This document shows, one piece after another, positions 32,391 through 44,092 of a stretch of 64,000 nucleotides of DNA. Numbering within the stretch: the stretch's first letter is position 1; every line of letters begins with the position of its first letter. The notes beneath the pieces were generated by a model. It ran no database searches. It had not been told where the DNA came from and saw nothing but the letters and a program-made list of their open reading frames with translations. The stretch spans positions 1 through 64,000 of the forward strand of contig JAPEVC010000072.1 of assembly GCA_027946555.1 (NCBI GenBank), given 5' to 3'. The translations under genes were made by a program, and so were the position numbers. This DNA comes from Gnomoniopsis sp. IMI 355080 (taxonomy: Eukaryota; Ascomycota; Sordariomycetes; Diaporthales; Gnomoniaceae).

Positions 32391-34612
32391 TCAAGCACCA
32401 TTGCAGAAACTCTTCTCCACGCCATTGCCATTCTCCGCAGTCGCTGACGGCGTAGGGCTCCTCTTGAGAACCTCCGGAATCTGCAGGAAACGATCAAAGT
32501 ATGAGTCCAGCCACTTGGCCGCCTCCTCACCCGCATCGTCCACGCTCGAGTCCCAACGGCCCAAACTGCCAACATATCCATCGGGTCGTACATTGACGAT
32601 GGCAACTTCACCAGGTCCAAGGCTGCCGAGCCACTTGTTTGTGCAAAGCGAGCCGCGCGTGTCCAGCTCTGGGATATCGTCAAGATAGAAGGTCCACTTG
32701 CTATCCTGTAGCAAAGGGGGCAAGTCGGAGATTTCAATATCGGATTTTGGCATTGTTGCTAGGGCTTGTTAGCATGGCTCTTGGGTTTCTGATTTTGATT
32801 CGTACTCACTGATAAGGCCAAATGTAAAGAGATGGCTGACGGCCGTATATCTCTCGGGACGAACATATATGTCTTCAGGGGCTGGCATCCTGGGTTGCGA
32901 TGCATATGAGATGCTTGCTGCGACCGATAGTTGGCGGACAAGAGAACTATCTGCAGCCAGAGCATCGCAGAAATTGTCGAGGAATGGCTTCGACTGGTGC
33001 ACATCCCACATCAACAGGTATATCCTGAACTGACCCAGCATGGGGATATCGAGCTGGATATCGACCGGGTTCGAGTCAAGGTAACGGGTCACCTTTGCGG
33101 GAGGAAGGAGACAGCCTGGCTTAGCCTCTCCCAAGAGCCATGTCTGGCTCTCCATCATATTGATGGCGTTCTCGCTGTACTCTGCACCGATACCTGAGAT
33201 GAACCTTACATTCCTCTTGAAGTTGTCCGCCAAGGTGATGGCATCGCCACCTGCGATCTGGTTGGAATGCTCGTAATCAAAGTTGACCAGATCCAACGCG
33301 ATCTTCCTCCTCTCGTCCTCGTAGCTCTCCAGCAGTGTAGGCTTCGCAAGTCCACGTACAGCAAAGTTCAGCTTCCACGCCAAGTTCCAGGCGTCGTGCA
33401 TCGAAGTGTTCATGCCCTGCGCCGCTTTCGGCGAGTGTGTGTGACTTGCATCGCCTGCCAAAAACGCCCGGTGGTGTGAGTCGCAGAATCGGCTTGCCAC
33501 GCGCTGACCAATCTGGTATCGTCCGAACCATTCAATATACTTCCAGTGAACTCTGAACGGCTTCATGATCTCCCTCGCCCGTGCCATGATATACTCCTGA
33601 CCCAGGATCTTCTTGTCCTCCTTCATCCCGCTCTTCAGCTCGATGTAGAATCGCGTCATATTGCGTTCTCGGGGAATGATTAATATAGAGCCATGCTCTT
33701 GTGAGAAGACCAAGGTCTTGGACCAGATATCAGGAAAGTCGGTCTCGATCTCGCCGTCTAGCACACCCCATACCACGGGCTGTGACATACCGACCGGCCT
33801 GGCCTCTGGGATACTCTTACGTACTTTGGAATGTGCGCCGTCGCCTTGGACTAGTTAGTCGAGCCGAAGAGACGGATATTGGGCTGCTTGTACTCACATC
33901 CAACGAGGTACTGTGCTAATATAGTCCTCTTGTCCTGAGTCACGTTGACCCTTGTGTTGATCTGCAACGCTGCGCCCACTTTCTTCGATACTAGTGAATC
34001 GCAGGTACTATATGACTCGAAGGCACAGTTTCTCTTCACCTCAACACCGCGCTTCTTCATGTCATCGATAAACAAGCTCTCCACCATACCTTGATGCACG
34101 AGCAAGATATAAGGGTCCAGGACATCGATGACTGGCGGGTAATGTACCTCGCGACCCAGTCTGCGCAGTGGCTCATCCTGTGTTCCGCGCCAGAAGGAGA
34201 TGTCGTAGACTTTGACGCCTCTTTGCAATAAAGGATCAACCAACCGCATCTGTCGGAATGTCTCGATTGTCTTCGGTTGCAAGCCATCAGCCCTGTGAAA
34301 CTTCGATTAGCCCAGCTTAAGGCCATAGCGTGATTATGCCATATGCAATTACCTTCCCACCGGTGTAGGATCCGCGCGGTCGTCTATGACCTGGGCCTTG
34401 ATACCCATACGCGCCAGATTCGCGCCCAACATCAGGCCGGCAGGGCCAGCGCCCACTACACAGACCTGGCATTGTGAAGGGACCTCTGGCATGCTCCGGA
34501 GCAGGGTGATGCGGTCGACGCAGTTGGCGCCGATGACGCCCTCGGTGGTCTCGACATTACCGTCGTGGCTGCGGGTATTCTCCGAGCGTGTGTCGAGAAT
34601 GCCAGGCGCCAT
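32391..34612 (-). CDS. FAD-dependent monooxygenase, phenol 2-monooxygenase-like
   Basis: Exons, in transcript order, are 34612..34353, 34292..33898, 33844..32810 and 32758..32391 (introns 60, 53 and 51 nt), giving 685 residues. The FAD-binding Rossmann motif VVGAGPAGL starts at about residue 52. The DG motif [12 protein letters not shown] is recreated exactly by splicing at 33897/33845, which supports that acceptor even though it lies close to the CTAAC branch. The GD motif [19 protein letters not shown] follows. The last ~180 residues match the thioredoxin-like C-terminal domain of phenol hydroxylases, and exon 4 carries the VRPDGYVG segment. It likely hydroxylates a phenolic substrate using NADPH and O2; the substrate cannot be inferred. 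An extra ~45 residues precede the FAD motif. No neighbouring aromatic-degradation or polyketide gene is seen. Confidence 0.88.
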
Positions 34613-35416
34613 TGTGTTGTACACCAAGCCTCAAGGCTTGAACTCCGTTATGATGCTCGTGGGAAGTACCGATGCGCCCCAGCGGAGCTGTCAATTTTGT
34701 ATTGCAGTCGTGAGCGCCTCGGCGGACAGACCAATTGTAAGGACGAGAGAGGACTGCAGTATAGCGGTCGAGGCGTTCTTGACGAGTTTAGGAAAACCTC
34801 AAAGCCAATCGCAAAGTAAGACTAGAGGCTTTCGACAAAAGGCGATGCTCTAATAAGGGACCTTCTATCATGCGGCGCTCTAGTCATGGGTGATGCGGGA
34901 ATGCGCCACTGTTCAGAGGAATACAGAGGTTGAGACCGGCCGTTGAGCAAGAAATGATGGAGCCGCTGCAGGCTTATGGGGATTTGAAATCGTGGGGCTG
35001 CTTGAGGCGATCACGACTTGGGCCGGACCAGCCTTAGGGTCGTAACAGGCTGCAGATGATCGGCGCCACCAAATGGCCTATTCGGTAACAGGCCGTTCGC
35101 GCGAGATCCAGTGGACCGGTACTCGATGTGATGGGACAAAAGGAGGCGTTCAAGCGACGGAGCGGAGCCGCTCGAGGGTGGGCGAAGTAGAGAAAAAGTG
35201 TTCAGGTGCTTGGGGACCTGGGAAAGAGAGGTTCTGTGGTTGGATCGGATCCGGGTTTATCCAGATTGTTTGCGTCCAGGTCGTGCACGGCTATGTAGCA
35301 CCGCAATGCCGGTGTTGAGGGGGACACGAGACAAGATGCGACCGGGACTGGATGAACAGAGAGGGCAAGTAAGATAGGTAAGGAATAGGTAGGGAGATTG
35401 ATGCTGTGGATCCAAC
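34613..35416. other. intergenic upstream of the monooxygenase
   Basis: The monooxygenase promoter and further non-coding sequence. Open frames here have no coding character. Together with 35615-38517 it makes a 3.9-kb gene-poor interval. Confidence 0.5.
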
Positions 35417-35614
35417 ATGAAGTTGCCGGTGCTGGGCAAGAGGAGTCGGAGTGTGAACGCGCGCCTTCCGCTGGTGGCCGCATATGCAACTGCAGCTTTG
35501 ATCGTGGGGTGGTGGGTTGCCAGAAACCACGAGGTCTACCACGCAGTATACACACTGAACGCAGTGGAAAGGAACTTTCTAAAGTTCAAGGCTGTCAAGA
35601 CGAGACGAGACTAG
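35417..35614 (+). CDS. candidate small single-pass membrane protein
   Basis: An uninterrupted 65-codon frame with an A at -3 of its ATG. It has a basic N-terminus, one hydrophobic segment at about residues 17-36 (LPLVAAYATAALIVGWWVA) and a basic C-terminus ending KAVKTRRD. The G/C-ended codons resemble the genuine genes in this window more than the surrounding sequence does. The layout is that of small mitochondrial inner-membrane or ER proteins, but I recognise no family. It might be one exon of a larger gene or a chance frame. Confidence 0.38.
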   Translation: MKLPVLGKRSRSVNARLPLVAAYATAALIVGWWVARNHEVYHAVYTLNAVERNFLKFKAVKTRRD

Positions 35615-38517
35615 GAGGGCAAGGAGCAGAAGAGCAAGATCCAGGCAAGACCCAAGACCTATCATCAGCTGCGCCTCGCTCTCGCCCGCGCACTGCTTGG
35701 GGGTCGCGTCTCAGCATTCGGTGCCAGTCTGACACTGTTCAATGACAAGTTTGACGGCTTGTCAACTGTTTTTCGGAGGGTCGTATGATGTGTCGTATGA
35801 CTTCTGGGAACATCCGCTAGCTCCCGCTGTCTGGTGCTGGGGGCCATCCCTGCACAAGTCTGCTACCCTTGCCCACCTTGCAACCGCATCTGCTCCTCAA
35901 ACCCCTGGCAGACCCCGAAAAACAACGTTTTACTAGCCGAACTACGGATACAAACCCCCCCTGCGTCTGTAAGAAGGGCTGTCCTGCTGAAAAGGGCCCT
36001 CTTTTTTCTTCTTCAAATTGAAGTGTATCGATTGGGGAATGGCAAGCTGAGAGCACTGTTCATTCTACGACACCATGCCTAGTGTATACAGTACTATATT
36101 ACAGTGGTACATAGTACATACATAGACAGGCTCACCGACAGGATGCGCCGATCGCGACTGTGTCTACACATGCACACATGGTCAGATGTCGAGCCTTACA
36201 GTACCAACGTCCGTCCAGTCCCGAGTATTACTTGCTAGTTCTACATACCTACTCAAGGTAAACAGGCAGGTTTCGTGATCCTTTCAGTGTCTTATCACAC
36301 TCCACAGTACTCAGAGATATGACAGAGTTTACGATCGCCGTCAGCAATTCTCCATCTGGAAGTCGGCAACATCGTGCCAGTGGTCTGACCCTCACCAGTT
36401 TTCGCGCGTGATTCTGTGCATTTTGCTTGGCTTACAAGTCATTACTAATTGTTTGGACGAAGCAACTTGACGACAAAACTCCGGCCTTGTGCAAATTAAG
36501 TTATGAACGCCATACCATCGTCCCGGATCAAGAGTGGAGCGGCACACATCGTCGGACCCTCGGCATGCAGGCAACCCCACATCCTGTCCTGCGACTCTGC
36601 TCACCCCGTCACCGAGCACTGGGCATGCAGATAGATGGTTGAGAGTTTTCCGTACTTCACAGTGATCGCCTGGCCCGAAATAAAGGTTTGGGCGGCGCAT
36701 ACCGTCTTGGCCTCGGAGCAAGTCTGTGCGGGTCACCGGCAACCAACTTTGGAACTGCTCATCTTGACGCACCATTGTATGTCGAACGGTCGACTGCAAG
36801 ATATAGTTGCTAGAATCCGATTGCACTCCTTGGCAAGGACGTCGAGAATGTCAGCTCCTGTAGGAAGCTATGCTCCCAGAGCAACTCGTCCACACAAAAG
36901 GCTCGACTCGCCTCGGAACAGAGTTACGTGTCAATATCAAGACTGCAGTCAAGCGCAAGCACCGTGGTCGATTATACATATTTGCATCAAACAATCGATG
37001 TATGGGCAGGGTGTTTAGACTTCGCGGCAGAGCGGATTTAATGTGCCATGCATCTCGGTATGAAGCCGCCTTGCAGGCCAGCCTGTCAGAGACATAGGGA
37101 GGCCTCCTGTGGTCGATGTCGTGTATGTGGGGCTTGCCAAAGGTATTATGTGCTTTCTCGCTGGACTTCACGATGATTAACTACTGCTGTCTTCCCGTAC
37201 CTGCCGAATTCGATATCACAATACCCATGTCGAACAAGTCACCAACTCAATTGTGCCCAATGCCGAAGTGTAGAACACTTACAAATTCGAGCCCTATGAT
37301 AAGGGTATATGGATTCTCTTTTATATGGAAGGCACTGTACGTATGACAAGATAAAAGGTAGCTGAACATGATTGATGTAGGAGAGCGTCAGTTTTCATAC
37401 GCAATCCCAGTTACCAAGGTCCTTGTCTGAAGCATTGCTGTTCAGATGTTCATTTTATGACGCGTTCGATTACACATCCTCTTCTTTATCAAAGGTAAGT
37501 TTAGTTCGATAGGAGGCGAATGAACAAACACACGTTGCTTCGGCTGGTTGAATACTGCAATTTCCTTGGTAAATCTAAGTTTGCTCGCACAGCTTCCAAT
37601 TACAAATATACATTACGAAGCCATTCTCGCGGCCTATCTCGAAAATTATTCCGTACTGCTGCGTATTATAACAAGGTCGTACAACTATTTTTGTTTTCAC
37701 CTAATATGTACTAGAATGAATTCATGGTCTATTCGATGTAAGTGTTCATACTTAGATAGGTAGGTACTTATCGTACCTGGTGTCCGTGTCTACATTTGGA
37801 CAGGCCACTAGGGCCAAGAGACGGTATCAGCATCAGTTTTGCTTTCCTTCGTCAAGAATAGCTACCTCTAGGGCCGGCCAAGTCTTCCCTTTACCACTTA
37901 CCTGAACACCCTCTTGGAAGTCCTATCACAGGTCCGACTATAAGGGGATGAAGGTTCCTTATCCCTCGCACTAATCTGTATCTTGATGAAGAACAACAGA
38001 TAGCCCAGATATCAGGATGTTCTGGTTCAGCAACCGTTCACAAAGGGTGAGGAGTCGGACAGACCAGCCTGAGCCTCTAGCAGGGCACGAAAAGGACCGT
38101 TGTACGGTTTCTGATTTGTTTAGATGTAGGTGGCAATCTTTTCTGAACCGGAGCTATGATTCGTAGTGAAAAATGTATATAGCACTTCCCTTTTGGACCC
38201 AGGTCTCCTTGGACATACAAACAAAGGAAAGAAGGAGGTGGTCCAGCTTACTAAGCACTGACCGCAGCAGATTCAGGCAGCAGGCAGACAACTGTCGCCA
38301 TTTTTGATGCGCAGAAACTGGACAATGGATACCTATACTGATTCCAAGAAACGTGGATCAGATATCTACATAGGTATATCAAGCCAATTCTGTTCAATAT
38401 TACTTCTTCCAGGCCAAGACAGCCAAGGCACCAAACTGTTCTCAATTTTTTCGGTTGCGCCTCAGATTCTAGAACGTCGTCTTTGCAACAGGTCAAAAGC
38501 AAGCACGACATATCAAA
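35615..38517. other. gene-poor interval
   Basis: 2.9 kb without a convincing coding frame. It includes TAGGTAGG-type motifs near 37757, duplicated GGCATGCAG words near 36560-36630, and AT-richer sequence than its flanks. No transposase, terminal repeat, tRNA or rRNA is recognised. The last few hundred bases should hold the promoter of the metallophosphoesterase gene. Confidence 0.5.
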
Positions 38518-39330
38518 ATGGCAACTATTCAGATCCTCTCCGATCTCCATTTGGAGATCTCGAAGTCTTATGAGTTCTTTGACATCGAGCCTGAAGCACC
38601 CATTCTAGCTTTTCTAGGAGATATCGGTACCATCGAGAAGCACAAAACCGAGTGTCTCGCCTTCTTCACTAAGCAGCTCAGACAATTCTCTGCGGTTCTT
38701 TTCGTACCCGGAAATCATGAGGCTTACCACTCATCTTGGCCTGTTACTCTCGCCACTCTCCGGGAATTCGAGGAGGACATTCGGAATGACTCGTCCTTGG
38801 GCAACTTCGTATTACTTGACCGCACAACATACCTGGTTCCAGATACGGACGTGGCAATATTGGGATGCAGTCTGTTCTCCTTCGTGCCTCCTGAGAGGAA
38901 AATGGAGGTGTTTCAAAAACTGAACGACTTTTACCTGACTGGGAAGGATTGGGATGTCGACGCTCACAACGCGGCCCATCAGCGAGACTTGGCTTGGCTC
39001 AACGCACAGGTGGCCGAGCTTGAGCAGCGAATTGATGTGGATAAGGTCATGATATTGACGCACTGGAGCCCTTCCACGGATCCCAGAGCCAGCGATCCTC
39101 GACATGCAGGGAGCAGCATTTCGTCTGCTTTCTCATCCGACTTGTCGGGTGAGCCGTGCTTCACGAGCAACAAGGTCAAAGCATGGGCGTTTGGGCATAC
39201 ACATTACAACTGCGATTTCCTGTTTGAAACACAGAAACGTCGTACGCCTCTACGAATACTCACAAATCAACGAGGATACGCTTTTGCTCAGGCAGATGGA
39301 TTTGACGGGCAAAAGACCATTGAGTTTTGA
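38518..39330 (+). CDS. calcineurin-like metallophosphoesterase
   Basis: A single-exon gene of 270 residues. All five metal-binding blocks of the calcineurin-like fold are present: D9-x-H11, GD with D35, GNHE with N66/H67, the LTHWSP histidine (about 183) and FGHTHYN (about 227-233). It would bind two metal ions and cleave a phosphomono- or diester. There is no signal peptide or transmembrane segment, so a cytosolic location is likely. The substrate is unknown. The ATG is followed directly by the first beta strand (TIQILSDLHLE), so the start is secure. It converges on the dehydrogenase gene. Confidence 0.88.
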   Translation: MATIQILSDLHLEISKSYEFFDIEPEAPILAFLGDIGTIEKHKTECLAFFTKQLRQFSAVLFVPGNHEAYHSSWPVTLATLREFEEDIRNDSSLGNFVLLDRTTYLVPDTDVAILGCSLFSFVPPERKMEVFQKLNDFYLTGKDWDVDAHNAAHQRDLAWLNAQVAELEQRIDVDKVMILTHWSPSTDPRASDPRHAGSSISSAFSSDLSGEPCFTSNKVKAWAFGHTHYNCDFLFETQKRRTPLRILTNQRGYAFAQADGFDGQKTIEF

Positions 39331-39654
39331 ATTTGATTCAATCCTGATTTCGAGATTGTGGAAGTGAGCAAAGTATAATACACTTGGTTTGGGCATGACA
39401 TAGATAAGAATCTGAAGTATAAAGCAAACTTTGAAAGCATATCGACAACTTGCTACTTGAAAATCCTCAGAAGAAGCTCGCTAGAGATCGTACTTCATTG
39501 TCACCCCTATACCTACGTACTCACGTAAATTCCCTTCGCGTACTCCAGATGCTCCACCAGCGCCCCATCCAAACATAAGATTACAGTTCCCAGAAGTACT
39601 TGTTTTCAAAATCAACGCCCATTGTATCGAATGACCCAATGGCTCATGATCACT
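39331..39654. other. intergenic, convergent 3' ends
   Basis: 324 bp between convergent stop codons. Nothing else is recognised. Confidence 0.5.
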
Positions 39655-40930
39655 TTAGGGTTTGGGCACAAGCACTTGGCTACCTTCCACATCCTTCTCC
39701 TTGCCCTCGTAAAACGTGTCCAGGTTCTCCACAACCTGACGGCCATGCCACTTCGGCATGATCTCCGCGCCTTCCTTCCGCGTTTGCTCCTGGAACCAGA
39801 GGGGAAGAAATGACAGTAGCGTCAAAGAGTTGGCCAGTGGCGGGAGAATTACTTGACCACTGCGGCCGCTGAGAACTTGACGCACGATGGCCTCGGCGAC
39901 GGTCTCGGGCTCGAGCGTCGGCAGGAGGAAGTCCTTGGTGTTGTTGTAGCCCTGGAAGAGCGGCGTCTTGGTGTATCCCTGGTGTACGGACACAGTGCGT
40001 ACTTTCGGGGCGTTGTAACGCGTGGCGAGCTCGGCGGTCAGGCCGTTGTGGAAGGAGAGCGCCGCGGCCTTGCTTGCGGCGTAGTCGACCATGTTGGGGA
40101 CTACGGGGCAGGGAAGATATATTCAGCTCAGCTTCTCTTATGATTTCATCAAAACGAACACAACCGCTTGAAATACTAACCAGTAACCCATGAGGCAATG
40201 CTGGCCACTGTGACAATCATGCCGTGATTGTTCTCCACCATGTCGGGCAGGAACTCCTGCACCAACCAGTAGTGCGCCAGGGTGTTCACATCAAAGGTGA
40301 AGCGGACGTCCTTTTCCTGGGCCTCGAGGATCGACTTGCCGCGGGCGACACCTGCGTTGTTGATGAGCACTGTTGGATAGCCGATCTCAGCCCGAATCTT
40401 CTGAGCCACGGCCTTGATCTCCTTGACGGACGTGATGTCGCACTTGTAGTAATACACGTTGTGAGCTGTCTCATCGTTAGTCACGTGCGCCTTTGAGAAG
40501 TGTCACAATACGTATGGATGAAAGGCGACCCACGTTTCTCGAATGTCATTGGAATAATATCCAGCACGGCGACTTTGACACCCTTCTCAGCCAAAAATTT
40601 GACCACATGGCCACCAATGCCTCCAGCACCGCCAGTGATGACGACGATCTCCTTGTTGCGCCAATCATACTTGTCAGACTCGCCATTGTTCAAGGCCCTG
40701 TCCGTGAGCCAGTTATTGATCCAGCGGGCGACACCGAAGAAGAACAGGGTGCGCACGCGGGAGAATGCCGTGTGGTGCAGGATGGAAAGGTTCTCGCCGC
40801 GAGTAGTGAGGCGGGCTGCGAGAAGGATAGCGCCTGTGAGGACTGGGTTCAGGGCGATGTTGCTGAGAAGCTTGATGAAGAAGTCGCCTTTGAGCCCCTC
40901 GCGGGGAATAAGGCCGTTGTGCATCGGCAT
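39655..40930 (-). CDS. short-chain dehydrogenase/reductase, RDH10/DHRS-like
   Basis: Exons are 40930..40534, 40465..40181 and 40100..39655 (introns 68 and 80 nt), giving 375 residues. The cofactor motif TGGAGGIGG begins at residue 99, after a ~90-residue N-terminal region with hydrophobic stretches that may anchor it to the ER or lipid droplets. NNAG, the strand ending VTVASIAS (catalytic Ser) and Y234-xxx-K238 complete the classical SDR active site. The Asp ending the second strand (VLDI) suggests NAD(H) preference. Layout and length resemble the membrane-associated retinol/17-beta-hydroxysteroid dehydrogenase group, which in fungi acts on unknown lipids. The C-terminal hydrophobic patch LTLLSFLPLWF may also contact membrane. 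Confidence 0.88.
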
Positions 40931-41555
40931 CTCGCAGTGTGTTTACCTGTTAACGAGGAATGGAGACGTAAGTGGGATAAAGGTGATGCGCGATGTAATG
41001 GTAGGCCTAAGGAGACCAAATTCGCGTTTTGTAGAACAAAAGCATAAATATACTGAGCACGGGATTATCCAAATGATAAAAAGCACTGTGAGTTGTCTGA
41101 AGAATGGCACCAATCTAGAAATCACAGCGCCTTTCTTTTGCACCGGCCCAATAAGATTTGGTTGTATAGCTAAGGTAGAGATCGGTCTCAATTTGGACGA
41201 GATCATCACGAGAAACCGAGGCCCGGGGTTGTAAGTGCGGGGAGCTTCTTTTGATGGTGGGCATTGGTGGCAGCGCTGGAGGCGCGCCAGGTACGCCCGG
41301 GCTGCCGCCGGGCTGTCGGGCTGCTTCTGCCACATGAAACTATTCCATACATAGTAGCTGTCAAGTAATGGCCAGACCACGCTGGGACGGGAGTCCATGC
41401 TGCTGACAATATGGTAGCGGACATGCAAAAAACGACGGCAAGGCTGATGACTGGGCTAAACACGCTTTTAAGGCGCAATACCGTGACCTGTCGCCTTCAT
41501 ACGCCCTATTCCGACCCGAATTCACATGGGCACCTCATCGACTTTTACTAAATAC
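40931..41555. other. intergenic: SDR promoter and 3' region of the pseudouridine gene
   Basis: A 625-bp stretch; both flanking genes run leftward. No coding-like frame or structural element is seen. Confidence 0.45.
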
Positions 41556-44092
41556 TTAGTCTGCTCTCCGTCCACATGCCGCCAATAGCTTCCTCTCCAG
41601 CGCTCCAAGATCCGGGCTCACACTCAGATGACTTTTCAGCGTCATGACTGCGGCATTTTGCGCAAGGTCAATCAAATCCTCCGTCCTGCCTCCCAGCGCC
41701 AGTCCTGCCACAAGCGTCCCCAACAATGTGTCCCCCATTCCGTTGACAGAAACAGGCGTCCCCACCCTTTCGATTGCCGGGTACATGCGCATGTACACGC
41801 CACCGACATGTGGGTGGCCTGGCGCGCCGCGAGTGAGGATGTAGCGCTCATGCTCTGCGTCCATGAGGCGAGGATCGTCCGGCTTGAGAATCGTTGTGAG
41901 TAAGGCCCCGCGGTCGCCCATCTTCGTAATGATGGTTGGTATGAACGGGAGAAGCTGGATACTCTGCACGGGAATGCCGGCATCTGTTATATCGGCGCTG
42001 GTAAGTCTGACGAAGCGGTCCCTTGCGCCCCCGTGCATCCCAAAGGCATCGATGACTCCAAACCAAGGCATGCTGTCCATGTAACCGTTCTCTTTGGCGG
42101 CCTGATACATGGCCTGTAGCTCATATACATTTGGTGTTGCGAGCGCGATCGCAGGCTTCGGGAAGAGAGGCAGGCTGTGGCCCTTGGGAAAGAGACCTGC
42201 GGCTTTGACCGTCGAGACAGGCTCAAATGCTACTTGTGCACCTGCGAGGCCGCCCGTTCTGATCCAGTTGTGGACGTCTTTCGGGGACCAGTTGCCGTCT
42301 ACAACAAGCCATTTTGGTTTGGTTGACTCGATGATTGAGGACCAATATGTCGGAAAGGAGTGCGATGTGAGGATGGCCATGTCGGCCATGGCCAACATCA
42401 AATTTTTCTCCGCGTCGTTCACAGCAATGTACTGCGCTGTGCGGGCGGAGGCGTACTCTGGTCCTAGTTGGCGAATGTAAGACGTGTCAAGCCCGTTCTT
42501 CTCCATACTGGTGAGGATGGTGGCGCCGGCGCTGTGGGTCCTGTAAGCACGTATACAATGCGAAGTCCCGGCTTAACATACATATCGCTGCCAATGATGC
42601 TGCAAAGTTTAACGTTGAGGGCACGGTGTACACTTTGCGCCGCGAGAGCGACATTGTGACCCACACCACCAATGGATTGAGTAATTCCGGCAGGGTTGGA
42701 GGTATGCAGAATAGGTGTAAGAGGTCTCGGCTCGGCATATACATTATTGTGGAAATCGCAATTCAGGTCGAGGGCAACCGAACCAGCGACCACGATGTCA
42801 GCTTTGGACGTTTCGTTGATCTGGGGACGATCTTGCTCATGTTTTGTGCGACTTGAAGAGACTGGGAAGGGTGGCCTGGGTCTCAAAAGCTTGGTCAGAT
42901 TCCTTTGATTTGTCGAACGCCAAGAGTGACAGCGGCCCTTACTGGTAGGTGCTCGAGGGTGTGCTTTTGGAGTCGTTCTCAAGTTTGTGCAGCTCAACCG
43001 CCACTCTGGCCGCTCGAGCAACGTTTGACTGTACTAGATGTAAATTTGCTGGTGCACTCTGACCATTGCTTAACTCCCGAATCCTTTTTAGGATGAAAGG
43101 CGTGTTTCTGTTTCCAGTGAAACCCTGCTCGTCTGCCTCCCGCACTGCCGTGTTGATGATATGGTCCATGATCTCTCGTGGTATCTCATGCTCTTGGGGA
43201 ATGGGGTTGGCCAAGAGCAGCCCGCTCTCGATGTCCAAACTCTCCTGGGCGAGAATCATAGCGGCTGCTTGCGACTCATTCTCCACCACGAAGGGGCTCT
43301 TGATACCACTGTCCCGTGCCCAGAAGGCAGGCAGTTCGACATCTCCGGTCCGTCCGTCAGCAAAAGTGCCGACCATGACTCCTTGGGTCTCGAGGAACTC
43401 TAGAGTACGTGGGATATCGAGAAATCCTTTCGGGCCACTGCTGATGACTGCTACCCGCGTTCGGCCCAGCTCGGTCAGATCTGCTGAGACGTCCATGCTG
43501 TTCTCCCCTCCACGGTGCACGCCCCCAAGGCCACCTGTGCCGAAGATCCGGATGCCAGCTGCACGCGCGAGAACCATGGTCCCAGCTATCGTGGTCCCGC
43601 CATGGATTTTGCGGCCGTTTATACCCTACGCTGGAGTTGAGCTGGGTATTTGGACGCACGAGACGGATTCAAACTACTCACGGCCCCGACAATGTAAGCA
43701 AAATCTCGTCTTGAGATCTTCCGGGCACCCTCATTGACCATGCGCTCTATCTCGTTAGGGCTTAGGCCGACGGTTGGAATACCATCCAGGACGCCTATGG
43801 TCGCGGGCACAGCGCCATTTCGCCGTACGACCTCATTGAGTACTTGGGGAAGGTCACGTCCCAGAGCACCGTGGGTGTAGATGGTCGACTCAAGGGCCAC
43901 CACGGGTTTGTTGTTTGCTATGGCATCTTTAATTTCCGGCGAGATGCGAAGAAGGCTTTTGAGCTCGCGGTTAGACTGGCTGTACTGCCGAAACTGCGTG
44001 GGAAGGCATCTTGACTGCAAGTGCCAAAAGGCTCTAGCCTTGCAAACAGACGCTCGGCAAGCATGCCGTGGTCCTTGCCGCAGCAGAGGCAT
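41556..44092 (-). CDS. fused pseudouridine-5'-phosphate glycosidase / PfkB-family kinase
   Basis: Exons, in transcript order, are 44092..43682, 43625..42943, 42881..42582 and 42540..41556 (introns 56, 61 and 41 nt), giving 792 residues. The N-terminal ~45 residues are Arg-rich without acidic residues and look like a mitochondrial presequence. Residues ~46-350 are a PsuG/indigoidine-synthase-A domain: ALESTIYTHG (E68), GTTIAGTM, TGGLGGVHRG and SSGPKGFLDI. Residues ~390-790 are a PfkB/ribokinase-like domain with VVAGSVALD, GGVGHNVA and the anion-hole/catalytic GMGDTLLG near 733. Together they would phosphorylate pseudouridine and split the product into uracil and ribose-5-phosphate. Such fusions are known in fungi. 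The splice at 42882 avoids an earlier AG that would give a stop. Confidence 0.9.

Noticed and set aside
40500..41234. 244-codon frame antisense to the dehydrogenase first exon
   Set aside because: It overlaps the conserved cofactor-binding exon on the opposite strand and has no protein-like features.
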